A model generated the notes under the pieces. It did no database searches. It had not been told where the DNA came from and was given only the letters and a program-made list of their open reading frames with translations. The position numbers and the translations under genes were made by a program. A stretch of 64,000 nucleotides of DNA from Branchiostoma lanceolatum (Eukaryota > Chordata > Leptocardii > Amphioxiformes > Branchiostomatidae): assembly GCF_035083965.1 (NCBI RefSeq), contig NC_089723.1, forward strand, positions 4,177,501-4,241,500, in the 5' to 3' direction. Of this stretch, positions 47,347 to 55,896 are shown piece by piece; within the stretch, counting starts at the first letter, position 1; every line of letters starts with the position of its first letter.

Positions 47347-48472
47347 ACACCGTGACACACACACACATAATCATTTGGAAATTCGTACATGTACTACGTA
47401 GGGTAACAGTCACCATCTTGATAGCATTAGACTGAACATTTCCATGCGTTGTCTCACTGCCAGGCTCTGCCCCTGGCCCCGGTCCAGCTCCTGGCCCCGG
47501 ACCTGGCCCCGCCCCTGGCCCCGGACCGAGCCCCGCCCCCAACTGTTTCGTAATCTGTCACAAGCACACCAGCCAGTGTGACGCTGCCTTCAGATGTGTG
47601 GTGGGTACTGGTGTTCTCTCATTGAGACACCACCTGTAGCATAGTACAAGTATGGAGCCGGTAACAGAATGTCTGCCCACTCATGACGCTATGTGTTATT
47701 GAAAAGGAAAATGTATTGCATGTAAAGAAACTGTTGTGTCGTCTTCTTCATTGTCTAACGTGGGCTTAAGGTCACAAATTAAGCTCTTGATAACGTCGCA
47801 CAAAACAATTATGCTATATCTAATTTTCGACCAACCCTAGTTCGGCCTTCCCTTGGGGAACTGACAAACTTAGTTTCACTTCTGACACGTGACCAGTGTG
47901 TCTAAACGGATCATCATTACTAACGGAAGCTGTAGGACCGGTTTAAATTGGGAATGTTAATTATTTTGTTCAAGGAAGATAGTTCAAAGTTTGAACATTA
48001 ATCTACCATTGAAGAGCAGTGAAATCATGCCAATAGCTATCATTATAGGACTCAAATACATGTAACATATGTAGTTTATGGCAAGGAGAACATAAACAGA
48101 TACCGATTATGCAAATAAATTCCTAATTTGCATGATTAATGCAAAAGTGCCATAATACTTCCAAGTGGTAATAAATAATTGGATTGTAAACATTGTGACC
48201 TGTGTAACTCAGTTAGAGGTGTACTTGACCAAACATAAATTATGCAAATGTGGAGGTCATTTGCATAATCAAACTTTTTCATGGAGATATGATGTCTCGA
48301 ACTCTTGTTTCCTTTTTTTTTCTTTCAGAACTGCCAACATAACACGGAAGGGTACAAGTGTGAGCGGTGTAAGGCCGGGTACTGGGGAATCGCCACCAAC
48401 GGCACCCCGCTGGACTGTCGTCCGTTCACCTCCTTCCCCGGCTCCCGGCCGCCAACCAACCTCACGCCATGA
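34571..48472 (+). CDS. Gene D: secreted LDLa-Kazal-LDLa-LDLa-laminin EGF protein
   Basis: Six exons were assembled: 34571-34835, 45183-45383, 45920-46048, 46992-47111, 47464-47600, 48329-48472; 996 nt, 331 residues plus TGA. Residues 1-20 form a signal peptide. Modules follow: LDLa (53-86), Kazal (109-154), LDLa (161-196), LDLa (202-238), a Pro-Gly spacer (239-265) and a laminin-type EGF domain (266-314). Module-bearing introns are phase 1, as expected for exon shuffling, except the phase-0 intron inside the EGF domain. LDLa modules bind calcium through acidic residues near Cys4-Cys6 (DCxDGSDE-type motifs visible). The product should be extracellular; ligand unknown. Intron 1 is over 10 kb and holds a LINE and several MITEs, so joining exon 1 to the rest rests on phase and on the match to gene E, and an unseen exon is possible. 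Agrin combines Kazal and laminin EGF modules, but no orthology is claimed. Confidence 0.78.
35550..35740. mobile_element. PIF/Harbinger-like MITE, copy 1
   Basis: The left end GGCCCCGTCACACTTGGGCG and the right end CGCACAAGTGTGTCAGGG are inverted repeats. Internal GCTGCAAACTTAACC is shared with the other copies. Confidence 0.75.
36225..38360 (+). mobile_element. 5'-truncated LINE with restriction-like endonuclease (R2/NeSL-type)
   Basis: A long open frame with reverse transcriptase and C-terminal endonuclease features sits in intron 1 of gene D in sense orientation. Upstream of 36225 the frame hits a stop and element similarity ends, so the 5' half is missing. The 3' UTR contains CACTCCACTTACCTTAGGTG and fades near 38360. 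The clade call is from motif memory only. Confidence 0.75.
36263..38167 (+). pseudogene. Reverse transcriptase/RLE ORF of the truncated LINE
   Basis: 634 codons opening with GTG, so this is not a natural start. Features in order: RT palm text ([13 protein letters not shown]); the catalytic box FMDDLTV, equivalent to Yx[10 protein letters not shown] thumb-side motif; a CxxCx8Hx4C finger ([17 protein letters not shown]); and a PD-(D/E)xK-like nuclease segment ([11 protein letters not shown] followed by IELTVPWEE). The frame is intact from the truncation to the TGA, so the insertion may be fairly recent, but it cannot retrotranspose alone without its N-terminus. Confidence 0.8.
38370..40590. other. 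AT-rich intronic stretch with nothing recognised
   Basis: Intron 1 of gene D. A short plus ORF (38708-38959) reads somewhat protein-like ([18 protein letters not shown]) but has no splice or repeat context. The rest is low-complexity AT-rich DNA. Confidence 0.4.
40599..40836. mobile_element. Foldback MITE (ACCCGCGGCACGCTGGCGGC ends), copy 1
   Basis: The left end CTCATTGGACCCGCGGCACG pairs with the right end CGTGCCGCGGGTCCAGTGAG. A second, very similar copy lies at 51885-52130 in the opposite overall orientation. Confidence 0.82.
40840..41068. mobile_element. Palindromic ~220-bp MITE, copy 2
   Basis: The ends TAGACGGCGATCGCACTGCG and CGTGCGGCGAGAGCGCCGTC are imperfect complements, related to 18655-18877. 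It abuts the ~190-bp repeat that follows. Confidence 0.62.
41069..41255 (-). mobile_element. ~190-bp interspersed repeat, minus-strand copy
   Basis: From GTAGCCTCCACCAGGCCCTC to GTTAGTCTGGTAGAGACTAG; an end-to-end match to the 12101 copy. Confidence 0.72.
41619..41766. mobile_element. MITE fragment of the TACTGTAAATGCAGAAAT family
   Basis: Begins ATACTGTAAATGCATAAATG, with internal GCGGTTTTGGCGGTGAACTT and AACTTAAAACCACCGCGA. The right end is truncated. Confidence 0.65.
42000..42222. mobile_element. PIF/Harbinger-like MITE, copy 2
   Basis: The ends CCCCTGTCACACTTGAGC and CGCACAGGTGTGACTGGGCC are flanked by TAA-like triplets (TAAAT before, TAACG after). A 3-bp TAA duplication and GG..CC ends fit PIF/Harbinger. 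Confidence 0.75.
42700..43060 (-). mobile_element. LINE C-terminal fragment
   Basis: On the minus strand 42784-43068 reads [20 protein letters not shown] and [15 protein letters not shown], typical of the region after the RT in L2/CR1-like LINEs. A 3' UTR containing GCAATAAAGTTATTG follows. A foldback element cuts it off at 43044. Confidence 0.6.
43044..43284. mobile_element. Foldback MITE with poly-G tract
   Basis: CAGGCCTCCCGGGTGGCGCC at the left pairs with GGTGCCACCCGGGAGGCCTG at the right; the arms continue for about 85 bp. The left arm holds a run of at least 20 G (43077-43100). Confidence 0.82.
43294..43484. mobile_element. Foldback MITE adjacent to the previous one
   Basis: GGGTCACCTTTCCAATCCGG at the left pairs with CCGGCTGGGAAATGTGACCC at the right, with GGGCCCGG/CCGGGCCC cores. 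It starts only 9 bp after the preceding element. Confidence 0.8.
43490..44820. other. Intronic stretch with nothing recognised
   Basis: Intron 1 of gene D; small ORFs only, no paralogous exon or clear repeat ends. Confidence 0.4.
44825..45127 (-). mobile_element. Long tRNA-derived SINE just upstream of gene D exon 2
   Basis: The reverse complement starts GTCGTGTGGCGTAACGGC and includes ACCCGAGTTGGACATG in place of a B box, CCTTGGGAAAGGCACTTAAC, CTTCACTCAGTGTAAATGAG and a tail toward ACCCACCACACC. It ends about 55 bp before the acceptor of gene D exon 2. Confidence 0.72.
45183..45383 (+). CDS. Gene D exon 2: Kazal module
   Basis: Phase 1-1 exon of 201 nt with a CAG acceptor and GTGAGT donor. 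It has six cysteines in Kazal order (CQRQC, then PVCGWDGK, then CPMAIASC and a last Cys). The usual TYxN after VCGxDG is replaced by QVRQY, so the inhibitory fold may be altered. The short CI-CII spacing of three resembles follistatin/agrin-type rather than classical secretory Kazal inhibitors. Confidence 0.82.
45920..46048 (+). CDS. Gene D exon 3: LDLa module 2
   Basis: Phase 1-1 exon of 129 nt. It encodes an LDLa repeat with six cysteines, including [16 protein letters not shown] with the calcium-binding acidic residues. The donor reads GTCAGT. Gene E has a same-length counterpart at 61898-62026. Confidence 0.85.
46095..46463. mobile_element. PIF/Harbinger-like MITE, copy 3, with a nested element
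   Basis: The ends CCCCTGTCACGCTTGTGCG and CGCACAAGTGTGACAGGG enclose a 126-bp foldback (46164-46289) of the CTCCAAGCAG family. The outer element resumes with GGTAAGTTTGCAGCCGAAG after the insert. Confidence 0.85.
46164..46289. mobile_element. Foldback MITE, CTCCAAGCAG family, copy 4 (nested)
   Basis: The left end TCTCCAAGCAGATC and the inner pair GCAAAGACCGTATC-like against GATACGGTCTTTGCA relate it to the 23309 copy. The right end has drifted to GGGTCTGGTTGGAGA. Confidence 0.8.
46992..47111 (+). CDS. Gene D exon 4: LDLa module 3
   Basis: Phase 1-1 exon of 120 nt with a CAG acceptor and GTAAGG donor. It encodes [13 protein letters not shown] followed by [13 protein letters not shown], a complete LDLa repeat. 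The gene E counterpart at 62607-62726 has the same length and starts likewise with NPC. Confidence 0.86.
47178..47373. repeat. AC microsatellite with AG segment
   Basis: Long (AC)n runs interspersed with ACAG, plus a short GAGAGAGAG tract. It lies in the intron between gene D exons 4 and 5. Cys-Val ORFs here are repeat artefacts. Confidence 0.95.
47464..47600 (+). CDS. Gene D exon 5: Pro-Gly spacer and first half of laminin EGF
   Basis: The exon enters in phase 1 and leaves in phase 0. It encodes about 27 residues of Pro-Gly-Ala repeats ([12 protein letters not shown] type) followed by [18 protein letters not shown], the first half of a laminin-type EGF domain. An AC microsatellite sits just upstream in the intron. 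Confidence 0.8.
48329..48472 (+). CDS. Gene D exon 6: second half of laminin EGF, stop
   Basis: Phase-0 exon preceded by a strong pyrimidine tract. It encodes [20 protein letters not shown], the most diagnostic stretch of a laminin-type EGF module (CxHNTxGxxCExCxxGYxG), then a short Pro-rich tail ending in TGA at 48470-48472. A PIF/Harbinger-like MITE begins about 15 bp after the stop and supplies an AATAAA at 48581, so it may lie in the 3' UTR. Confidence 0.85.
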   Translation, partial: NCQHNTEGYKCERCKAGYWGIATNGTPLDCRPFTSFPGSRPPTNLTP

Positions 48473-48486
48473 TTGTAATGCGCTTA

Positions 48487-48738
48487 GGGCACTGTCACAC
48501 TTGTGCGTATATTCAAGTGCGTATATTCAAGTGCGTATATTTAAGTGCGTATGAGTTGCGCATTATCATTTTTTGGGTTAAATAAAGTTTGCGGGGAAGA
48601 AGTTGTTTTCTTACTTTGACAGCCTGGTTATCGAACATAGGAAATCACTTATTCGGCTGCAAACTTAACCTAAAGCAAAAACATGTTAATACGCAACCCA
48701 TGCGGGCTTGTATATACGCACAAGTGTGACAGGGCCCT
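48487..48738. mobile_element. PIF/Harbinger-like MITE, copy 4 (first of a tandem pair)
   Basis: Starts GGGCACTGTCACACTTGTGC and ends CGCACAAGTGTGACAGGGCC. The 16-bp segment GCGTATATTCAAGTGC is repeated in tandem near the left end. Confidence 0.82.
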
Positions 48739-48975
48739 ACCACACTTGTGCGTATACTCAAGTGCGTATGAGTTGCGCATTAACATTTTTTGGGTTAAGT
48801 AAAGTTTGCGGGGAAGAAGTTGTTCTTTATTTACTTTGACCCACCGTTGGGCAGCCTGGTTATCGAACCGAAGAAATACATTTTTCGGCTACAAACTTAA
48901 CCTCAACCGAAAACATGTTAATACGCAACTCCTACGGACTTGTACGTGTACGTACGCACAAGTGTCAACGGGGCT
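48733..48975. mobile_element. PIF/Harbinger-like MITE, copy 5 (second of a tandem pair)
   Basis: Starts within the last bases of copy 4 (CCCTACCACACTTGTGCG) and ends CGCACAAGTGTCAACGGGG. The two may share a terminus. Confidence 0.78.
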
Positions 48976-48979
48976 TTAT

Positions 48980-50600
48980 CTAGTATTGTTTTCGCGTCAT
49001 GACTTCTATAGTCGTGTAGTTAAATTTGAAGAATGAAGAGCGTGAGACAGTAGGTTGATAGCAGTTGATAGCCTGTAAGTAAAACTTGGACCTTAAATTA
49101 CTAAGAAACATTCATCAAACAATTCAAACTCTTTACGTCCCATTGCTTCAACGATGTTATTGTTAGAATAGATGTTAGTTGAGTTGAGTTTATTGAGTTT
49201 ATTGAGATACCCTTTAGCCCCTCTAGGGGGGTAATCTTCCAGGGCTCATAAACACTACATGTACATCACAAAATACATACATACACACATAACTACATAG
49301 TTAAGGTATTGTGAGACCCCCCCCCCCCCAAATCCATAGATAGATACTTTATATAATAGTTCAGATTTTGCTTTTACGTCAACGGTGTTATTGTTAGATA
49401 TGTTAGGGAACTAAGGCACCATGCCCCCCCCAAAAAAAAATTAAATCATTTTTTTTTAAGTTAAGATTTGTAATAACACACCTGTTGTTGATTAAAGGTC
49501 AGAGGTTAATTGTAAGTAGTAATTTGTTGTTTTGATTAATACTGTTTACCATTAGTATCATAGTTATTACTTTTGTATTAAACATATATCTTATTTCATT
49601 AGATATTAGATATGAAACTTTTTATCATATGGTTGCAAGTAACATCAAAGAACAAGATCTTGACAGCCATTAGTTATGAAATATGATGCTGTCGAGGACA
49701 TATTTGTATAAGTCTGTAGAATTTCTATAACAAACGTATGTCTTAATTATGAATTCTGAATGCAGATGAATAAAACTGACGAGAAGAAAACATCTTTTAA
49801 CACTAATGGAGATGGCGGTGTCAATTACACGAAAAAGACATCGCAAGGGATATCACAGAAGCGCTGCCTCGAGTCGTGAACTGGAGATAAATAGTTACGT
49901 TTGCTATGATGCTGGGTGTATTTTATGTTAATTTGCATTCATTTTAAGGGATAGAGAGAAAAAAGCAGACTTCCAATATATATACCTCATATCTTTGCCA
50001 AACGATGTTAGCCTTTACAATTGCCATATTAAAAATGTTTTTCATTGATTATGTAAGTAAGATACGTATCGGTAAAGAGACCCAAAGTCGCAATCTCTTG
50101 TGTAGACAGCTGTCATTCAGCGCCATCTAGCGAAGTTCCGATTCATAACAGGTTTCTTAGCAAGGTACATGCTCAATATTAACATCTAGGATAGCTTCCT
50201 TGTCTACCAATGTCGTAATTTGTATAAACATGTCTAATGTTTCTGTTTGACAAATACTATATATAGCTAAATTTTGTGGTTTGGAAAGTAAAAACTTGCA
50301 TTCTAGGCCTAGCTAATGTGGAGAGAGAAAGTGACACAGATCTAGAGCCCTATGATTAACTATCATTAAGACGTCATCCTTGCTTTGCTTGCCGACAGGC
50401 CCGTAGGTGGTATGACGCAATGCGCCCTGCAGTGTATGTCGTATTACAGGGTACGGGCCTGGTGGTGAGGCATACCAGAGTTGTGGTGACACTTTTGGAA
50501 AGTGGGAAAGTGAAAACACTTTAGCTTACTGGTCGTGACAGAGAAGACAGACAGCATTTACAGGTTCATTGTACTAGCTCTTTCGACAAGTTAAGTTAAA
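48980..50600. other. Intergenic stretch between genes D and E, nothing recognised
   Basis: AT-rich, with a poly-C run at 49318 and a GAGTTTATTGAG tandem at 49185. No coding exon seen. Confidence 0.4.
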
Positions 50601-50639
50601 AGTGAACCACAGCTTGATATGCCATCCTAAGAATTGCAG

Positions 50640-50740
50640 CCCTTTTCAGTACAGTGTATATCGGGTGAGCTACACAGCCGGGATTCGAACTCACCGGCTT
50701 CGTGGTCGAGAGGCAGGGATCGCTATCCACTGGCAATGGA
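50640..50740 (-). repeat. tRNA-like or SINE fragment
   Basis: The reverse complement has a strong B box, GAGTTCGAATCCC, preceded by GCCAGTGGATAGCGATCCC. No complete cloverleaf was confirmed. Confidence 0.45.
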
Positions 50741-50906
50741 CTGATCACACTACTAGTACTGTACTTTGCCTCATACTGGTTGTCGTGGTCGGACAGTCTT
50801 TGCATAGCAGCGCATACCGGCGGATCACAAACTGCCCGGAGCCGCGGAGAACTAACTAGGATGGCACCCGCCGCCTATATCGTACGATCGAGAGAGTCTT
50901 GAGAGA

Positions 50907-51041
50907 TACTCTCCAAGCAGAGGTTCGGCTTATTCTTGCCGTATCAGTCTAGGCTTGCCGACAGACTGACAAAATAGATAGCCCGACAAAAACACCAAAA
51001 ATATGTCAGAAAGCCGGAGTCAAACCTCTGCTTGGAGAGTA
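50907..51041. mobile_element. Foldback MITE, CTCCAAGCAG family, copy 5
   Basis: TACTCTCCAAGCAGAGGTTCG at the left and AAACCTCTGCTTGGAGAGTA at the right; its interior is closer to the 25691 copy than to the 23309 copy. Confidence 0.85.
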
Positions 51042-51092
51042 GTTGAGAGACCGGTTTTGGTTCAAGTCCTGTTTGCTTTCAGCTTTACATAA

Positions 51093-51443
51093 AGCCGGTG
51101 TCACAAATAAGAAATTCAGCTCGGCCGACGTGTTGGCGAGTTTCAAGTGTGCATTTTCGGCCGAAGTACGGCCGACGTCCTGTCGATTACGCGGGCTTCG
51201 GGCGATTTTCAGAAATAAAAGTTGATCCAAATATTTGCTTTTTACCAGGTTAGTCGATACTGATTTCGTCCATGTCCAAGAGATGGTACCATCTCATGGG
51301 AGATTTTTAGTTTTTAGTGTTCGACGGACGTCGCCCGAGATTTTCATTGGAAGATACGGTCGACGCTCGGGCGATTTTGACATTCGGCGAGCTACGGGTG
51401 ATTTACAAGTTCGGCCGACGCTCGCATGAATTGTGACGCCGGC
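51093..51443. mobile_element. MITE related to the TTAA-flanked element, longer version
   Basis: Ends AGCCGGTGTCACAAAT and ATTGTGACGCCGGC, flanked by ATAA on the left and TTAA on the right. It shares CTCGGCCGAC and TGTCGATTACGCGG with the 6922 copy and has an extra ~100-bp insert near 51240. Confidence 0.72.
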
Positions 51444-51884
51444 TTAACCCTGACGGGGTCCACCGCAATGTGGCGCCTTAGGTCCTCTGCATCAGAGCAA
51501 ACTGACGTCTAAAGACGGCAATACTGAAAGGGTCGGTCGGAAATTCAAGTGGGGGCTGCATTTACAACCACGTAAAGATACCGCAACCAGCTGGCTGGAG
51601 AGGTCGTCATAGTTTAAGCAGCTTCTGACAGCTACAGTCTAGGCTCTGTGTTGTACATATATTGTACGGTCGGTATTGCATGTCATTCTCAACGACGAGA
51701 CACTATAGCTACTGATATACTAGATATAGCCGGAGGAGGGCTATGTGTTAACCGGTATAAGATCTTATACTGCCCTTCAGCGTAGGCTTTCGCCTTACCG
51801 TGAGAAGACAGAGCTATGCCTGTGCAAGCTTCCACAGTTCCATTCCGGGGATTCCTGAAACCGTTCAGGCTTTACAGATCCTTA

Positions 51885-52130
51885 AGCCCCCTCTCACTGG
51901 ACCCGCGGCACGCTGGCGGCGTCGCTGCGGCCGATCGAATTGACAAAGCACTCAACGAATTTTATCGACAAAAAAATAATCTTTAAGCTTTGTGCGTTTT
52001 GTTGTCTTTTTGGTCATACTTGCACGTTTTGAATGATATTCCCATCATAAAGTCAAGGGTAACACAAATCTTGTTTAGGACGCAGCGACGCCGCCAGCGT
52101 GCCGCGGATCCAGTGAGAGGGGGGGGGGGT
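51885..52130. mobile_element. Foldback MITE (ACCCGCGGCACGCTGGCGGC ends), copy 2
   Basis: Left CTCACTGGACCCGCGGCACG and right CGTGCCGCGGATCCAGTGAG; the interior shares ACTTTATGATGGGAATAT (as complement) with the 40599 copy. Confidence 0.82.
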
Positions 52131-52134
52131 GCTT

Positions 52135-54160
52135 TACCGGCGCGTCGGGATTAAGATCGACTTTGATCCATAGTCAGGTCGTTCCAGTGATGAGGCGAAG
52201 TTTGACGAATGCGGCCCAACTTTTCATGTAAAGAGAACCATGTGGCGGCCATGTGGAATGGGTTTATCTCAAACTTGTGCCAAGGGGAAGCTATAGCCTG
52301 GGATAGCGCTAGACGATAACCCCATTTTGGCTGGGGAGAACATCATACGCGAGTTTGCACCCGGTCTCTCTTGGCAGCCGATCTCTGATATCTATCGCTA
52401 CGGTCTGGTCAGTTAAGATGGCAGATTTTCTCCCCGCGCCAGAGGTAATTAGGGGCCGTGTGCTAACTGTGGTGGCGGGGAAAGTTGCTTCCCCTGCCGA
52501 AGGATTAGCGTCTGTAGCGCGGTGTTCTGGTTCCCAGGCTAAGTGGAAGCATTGGGGGCTTCCCACAGTCATTGTGGGTTTTGTCTATTAACGTCCTTGT
52601 GGTAACTTCATGGGCTAGGTTACTTTCAAATATGCGATGCAATACCACTTAATGGATGCGGGGACTATATGTAAATATGTCAAACTTTAAATTTGTACGG
52701 ATGAACGAATTCGAATAATCGAAATACGGAGAGGAGGATTAAATAAAATAGAAACTGAGCACATCCACACCTTGAGCGTATAGACTCAGCTCAGAGCGTA
52801 TGGCATGAGGGGAATGAAAGAAGAATTAACGGAAGGAACGATATATAAAAAAAAAGTCATGACATTGCCCAGCACCAACGGGCTTTATATGAAAATGAGT
52901 GAATGAATGAATGAATGAATGAATAAGGGAAAATCCCTGAAATCCCCAACGATCTGACAGGTAAGAGATCGAACATCTCAAAGCTTTCTGTACTAAGCTT
53001 TCTGAGCGTCAAATGAGCAAGGCATTTTGTGTGAATGATGAGTGGATGAAACCATGCAGACGAAAGACATGTTTGATACTTTGAACTGTACGTGGCACAG
53101 TGCACTTTACGGTCAGGGGAGGCCCCGAGGCCACGACACACATCTCGCAAACCTCGAGGCCTCCTGACCTCGTGGCGTACGTGAGATTTTTCGGCACCCC
53201 TTGCGCAAACATCAGAGATTTTCCCACCCGTTTATCTAACGTAAATTTGGGCAGAGGAGTATGTCTCACCAAACTGACACCAACCTCCGGGTTAACGAGG
53301 ACGACCTTACAGTAACCGTCTTGATGATTACGCTGCTTCTTGGGATGGTGCTACAAGACACACTCTCCAGTCCATGGCTAACTTTCCTTTGTAAGGTTGG
53401 CATTAGTAGTGGGCAACCTCAAATCAACCGTACACACTCATGCCATATCTTCAGAAAATACGCTGTAGCCGCATAGTTCCCGTTTAGAACGCTATTTGAG
53501 CCCACACCGACTAGATTCGCCTTCCGTGTGGCTTTTTCAGGGAAAAGAGCTCGAACTCATTTGTTAGGTTGACATGACCAATGTAGTCGTTACAACTATT
53601 ACTAACACGTAAAACAGGCTGACCTTACCGCCGGGTGTCGGTGGGGGAGTGACACAGCCTCTGAAGTTTCTTGTCTCTTTTTCATTTTTATCGAGCTCTG
53701 TAGATCCTTATCCTGTGTCGGGAATTGTCAACAGACGCGTGTAAATATTTCTTCACGGTGTCAAGGCCTCTGTTGTTGGCGATTTGGTATATTTAGGTCC
53801 CCGTGACATCTTTCCTAATCCGCGCTTACGGACTAAAGTGGAACCTTCTTTTCTGGTTTTGATTTCCCTTTGACACTAATAGGCTTCCGTTCGTCTATGG
53901 AAGTGTTCTGACAGCGGGGGATAGCTTTGATCATGAGTAAGCGTGTTTAGATAATGAATGGGTAATTGACGAAGCGCTCACGCGAAGCCTCATGCCCTCC
54001 CGGTGATTTATGGACGAGGAGGGGACCCAGGCATCTGACGATTGTGTAATTGGAACAAGACGACGACTTTAGGCTGGTCTGGCCCACCGCCGCTGCGCGC
54101 TCACTCCCGCTGTATCCCTCCCGTGCTGTACACGCGCGCCAAGGCCAACCTCATCCAACG
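52135..54160. other. Region upstream of gene E, nothing recognised
   Basis: Contains a GAAT microsatellite (52890-52925). Several short ORFs lack motifs. The gene E promoter should lie in the last kilobase, but no TATA box or initiator was convincing. Confidence 0.4.
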
Positions 54161-54164
54161 GACC

Positions 54165-55896
54165 ATGATGGCTCGTCTGGCTGTAGTTTTCGCGTTCCTA
54201 CTCCTGGGATCCTTGTGCGCGGGGTCACCCTTCGAACTGGGAAAACTTCGCCGCCTTCTCAGAGCCCGACGGGACGGCTCATCGGACGGAGAAGAGGGCA
54301 AAGACGTTCGGCAGGGGTCCCCGAGCCCCTCCCAGCCTCAGACAGCAGGTCAGTCTGTCCCTTACCCGTACCCAACGTATCCGCGACCGCCCACGCAAAC
54401 TGCATCTCGACCCGCTCCACAACCTTCCCCACAAACGGCGTCTCGACCAGTTCCACAACCGGTACCGTCGCAAACTGCATCTAGACCAGCTCCACAACCT
54501 ACCCCACAAACGGCATCTAGACCAGTTCCACAACCGGTACCGTCGCAAACGGCATCTCGACAACAGTACCCGTACCCCTACCCACAGCCGGCGCCAGCGC
54601 CTCAACCAGTAGCGTACCCCTACCCACAGCCGGCACCAGCGCCTCAACCAGTAGCTTACCCCTACCCACAGCCGGCACCAGCGCCTAGACCAGCACCACA
54701 GCCGGCTCCGTCGCCACAACCAGTACCGTACCCATACCCACGGCCGGCACCAGTGCCTAGACCAGCACCACAGCCGGCACCGGTGCCTCAACCAGTACCG
54801 TACCCCTACCCACAGCCGGCACCAGCGCCTCAACCAGTACCGTACCCCTACCCACGACCAGCACCAGCGCCTAGACCAGCACCACAGCCGGCTCCGTCGC
54901 CTCAACCAGTACCGTACCCATACCCACGACCGGCACCAGTGCCTAGACCAGCACCACAGCCGGCTCCGTCGCCACAACCAGTACCGTACCCATACCCACG
55001 GCCGGCACCAGTGCCTAGACCAGCACCACAGCCGGCTCCGTCGCCTCAACCAGTACCGTACCCATACCCACGACCTGCACCAGCGCCTAGACCAGCACCA
55101 CAGCCGGCACCTGTGCCTCAACCAGTACCGTACCCATACCCACAACCGGCACCAGCTCCAAGACCAGCACCACAGCCGGCTCCGTCGCCTCAACCAGTAC
55201 CGTACCCATACCCCCAGCCAGCACCAGCTCCAAGACCAGCCCCAGTGCCGTACCCCTACCCACAGCCGGCACCGGCGCCTAGACCAGCCCCAGTACCACG
55301 ACCGGCCCCAGTACCACGACCGGCCCCAGTACCACGGCCGGCACCAGTCCCGTACCCGTATCCGTACCCGCAACCGGCACCGAGACCAGCACCAGTTCCA
55401 AGACCAGCACCAGTACCTGTCCCAAGACCAGCACCAGTCCCACAACCAGTCCCGTACCCATACCCCTACCCTCAGCCGGCACCGGCCCCACAGCCAGCCC
55501 CGTACCCATACCCGTATCCGTACCCACAACCGGCACCAGCACCGAGACCAGCACCAGTACCTGTCCCAAGACCAGCGCCAGTTCCAAGACCAGCACCAGT
55601 ACCTGTCCCAAGACCAGCACCTGTCCCAAGACCAGCACCAGCACCTGTCCCAAGACCAGCACCAGTACCTGTCCCAAGACCAGCACCAGTTCCAAGACCA
55701 GCGCCAGTTCCAAGACCAGCACCAGTACCAGTACCAGCACCTGTTCCGGCCCCTTCACCAGGTCAGACCCCCCTCTACTACCCAGGTAACCCCTGCCATG
55801 AGTTCCTATGCGGAAATGGCGTCTGCATGCACAAGAGAGTTAGATGCAACGGTGTTTCAGAGTGTGGAGACGGCTCAGACGAGAAGAACTGTCAAG
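54165..55896 (+). CDS. Gene E exon 1: signal peptide, long proline repeat, LDLa
   Basis: One open exon of 1732 nt ending in phase 1 at GTAAGA. The repeat is a coding minisatellite; its commonest unit is about 24 residues (72 bp): [20 protein letters not shown] then PQPV, degrading to RPAPVP hexads near the end. The LDLa module follows ([13 protein letters not shown], then [10 protein letters not shown]). CAG|GTCAGT at 54346 and TCACCAG|GT at 55755 could be used as splice sites to remove the repeat in frame. Confidence 0.82.

Noticed and set aside
47005..47542. Cys-Val and His-Thr rich ORFs
   Set aside because: Products of the AC microsatellite and of the complement of the Pro-Gly spacer exon.
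54279..55529. Antisense 416-codon ORF rich in Trp, Arg and Val
   Set aside because: It is the complement of the proline minisatellite; CCN-rich repeats leave the other frames open. No start context, motif or splice logic supports it.
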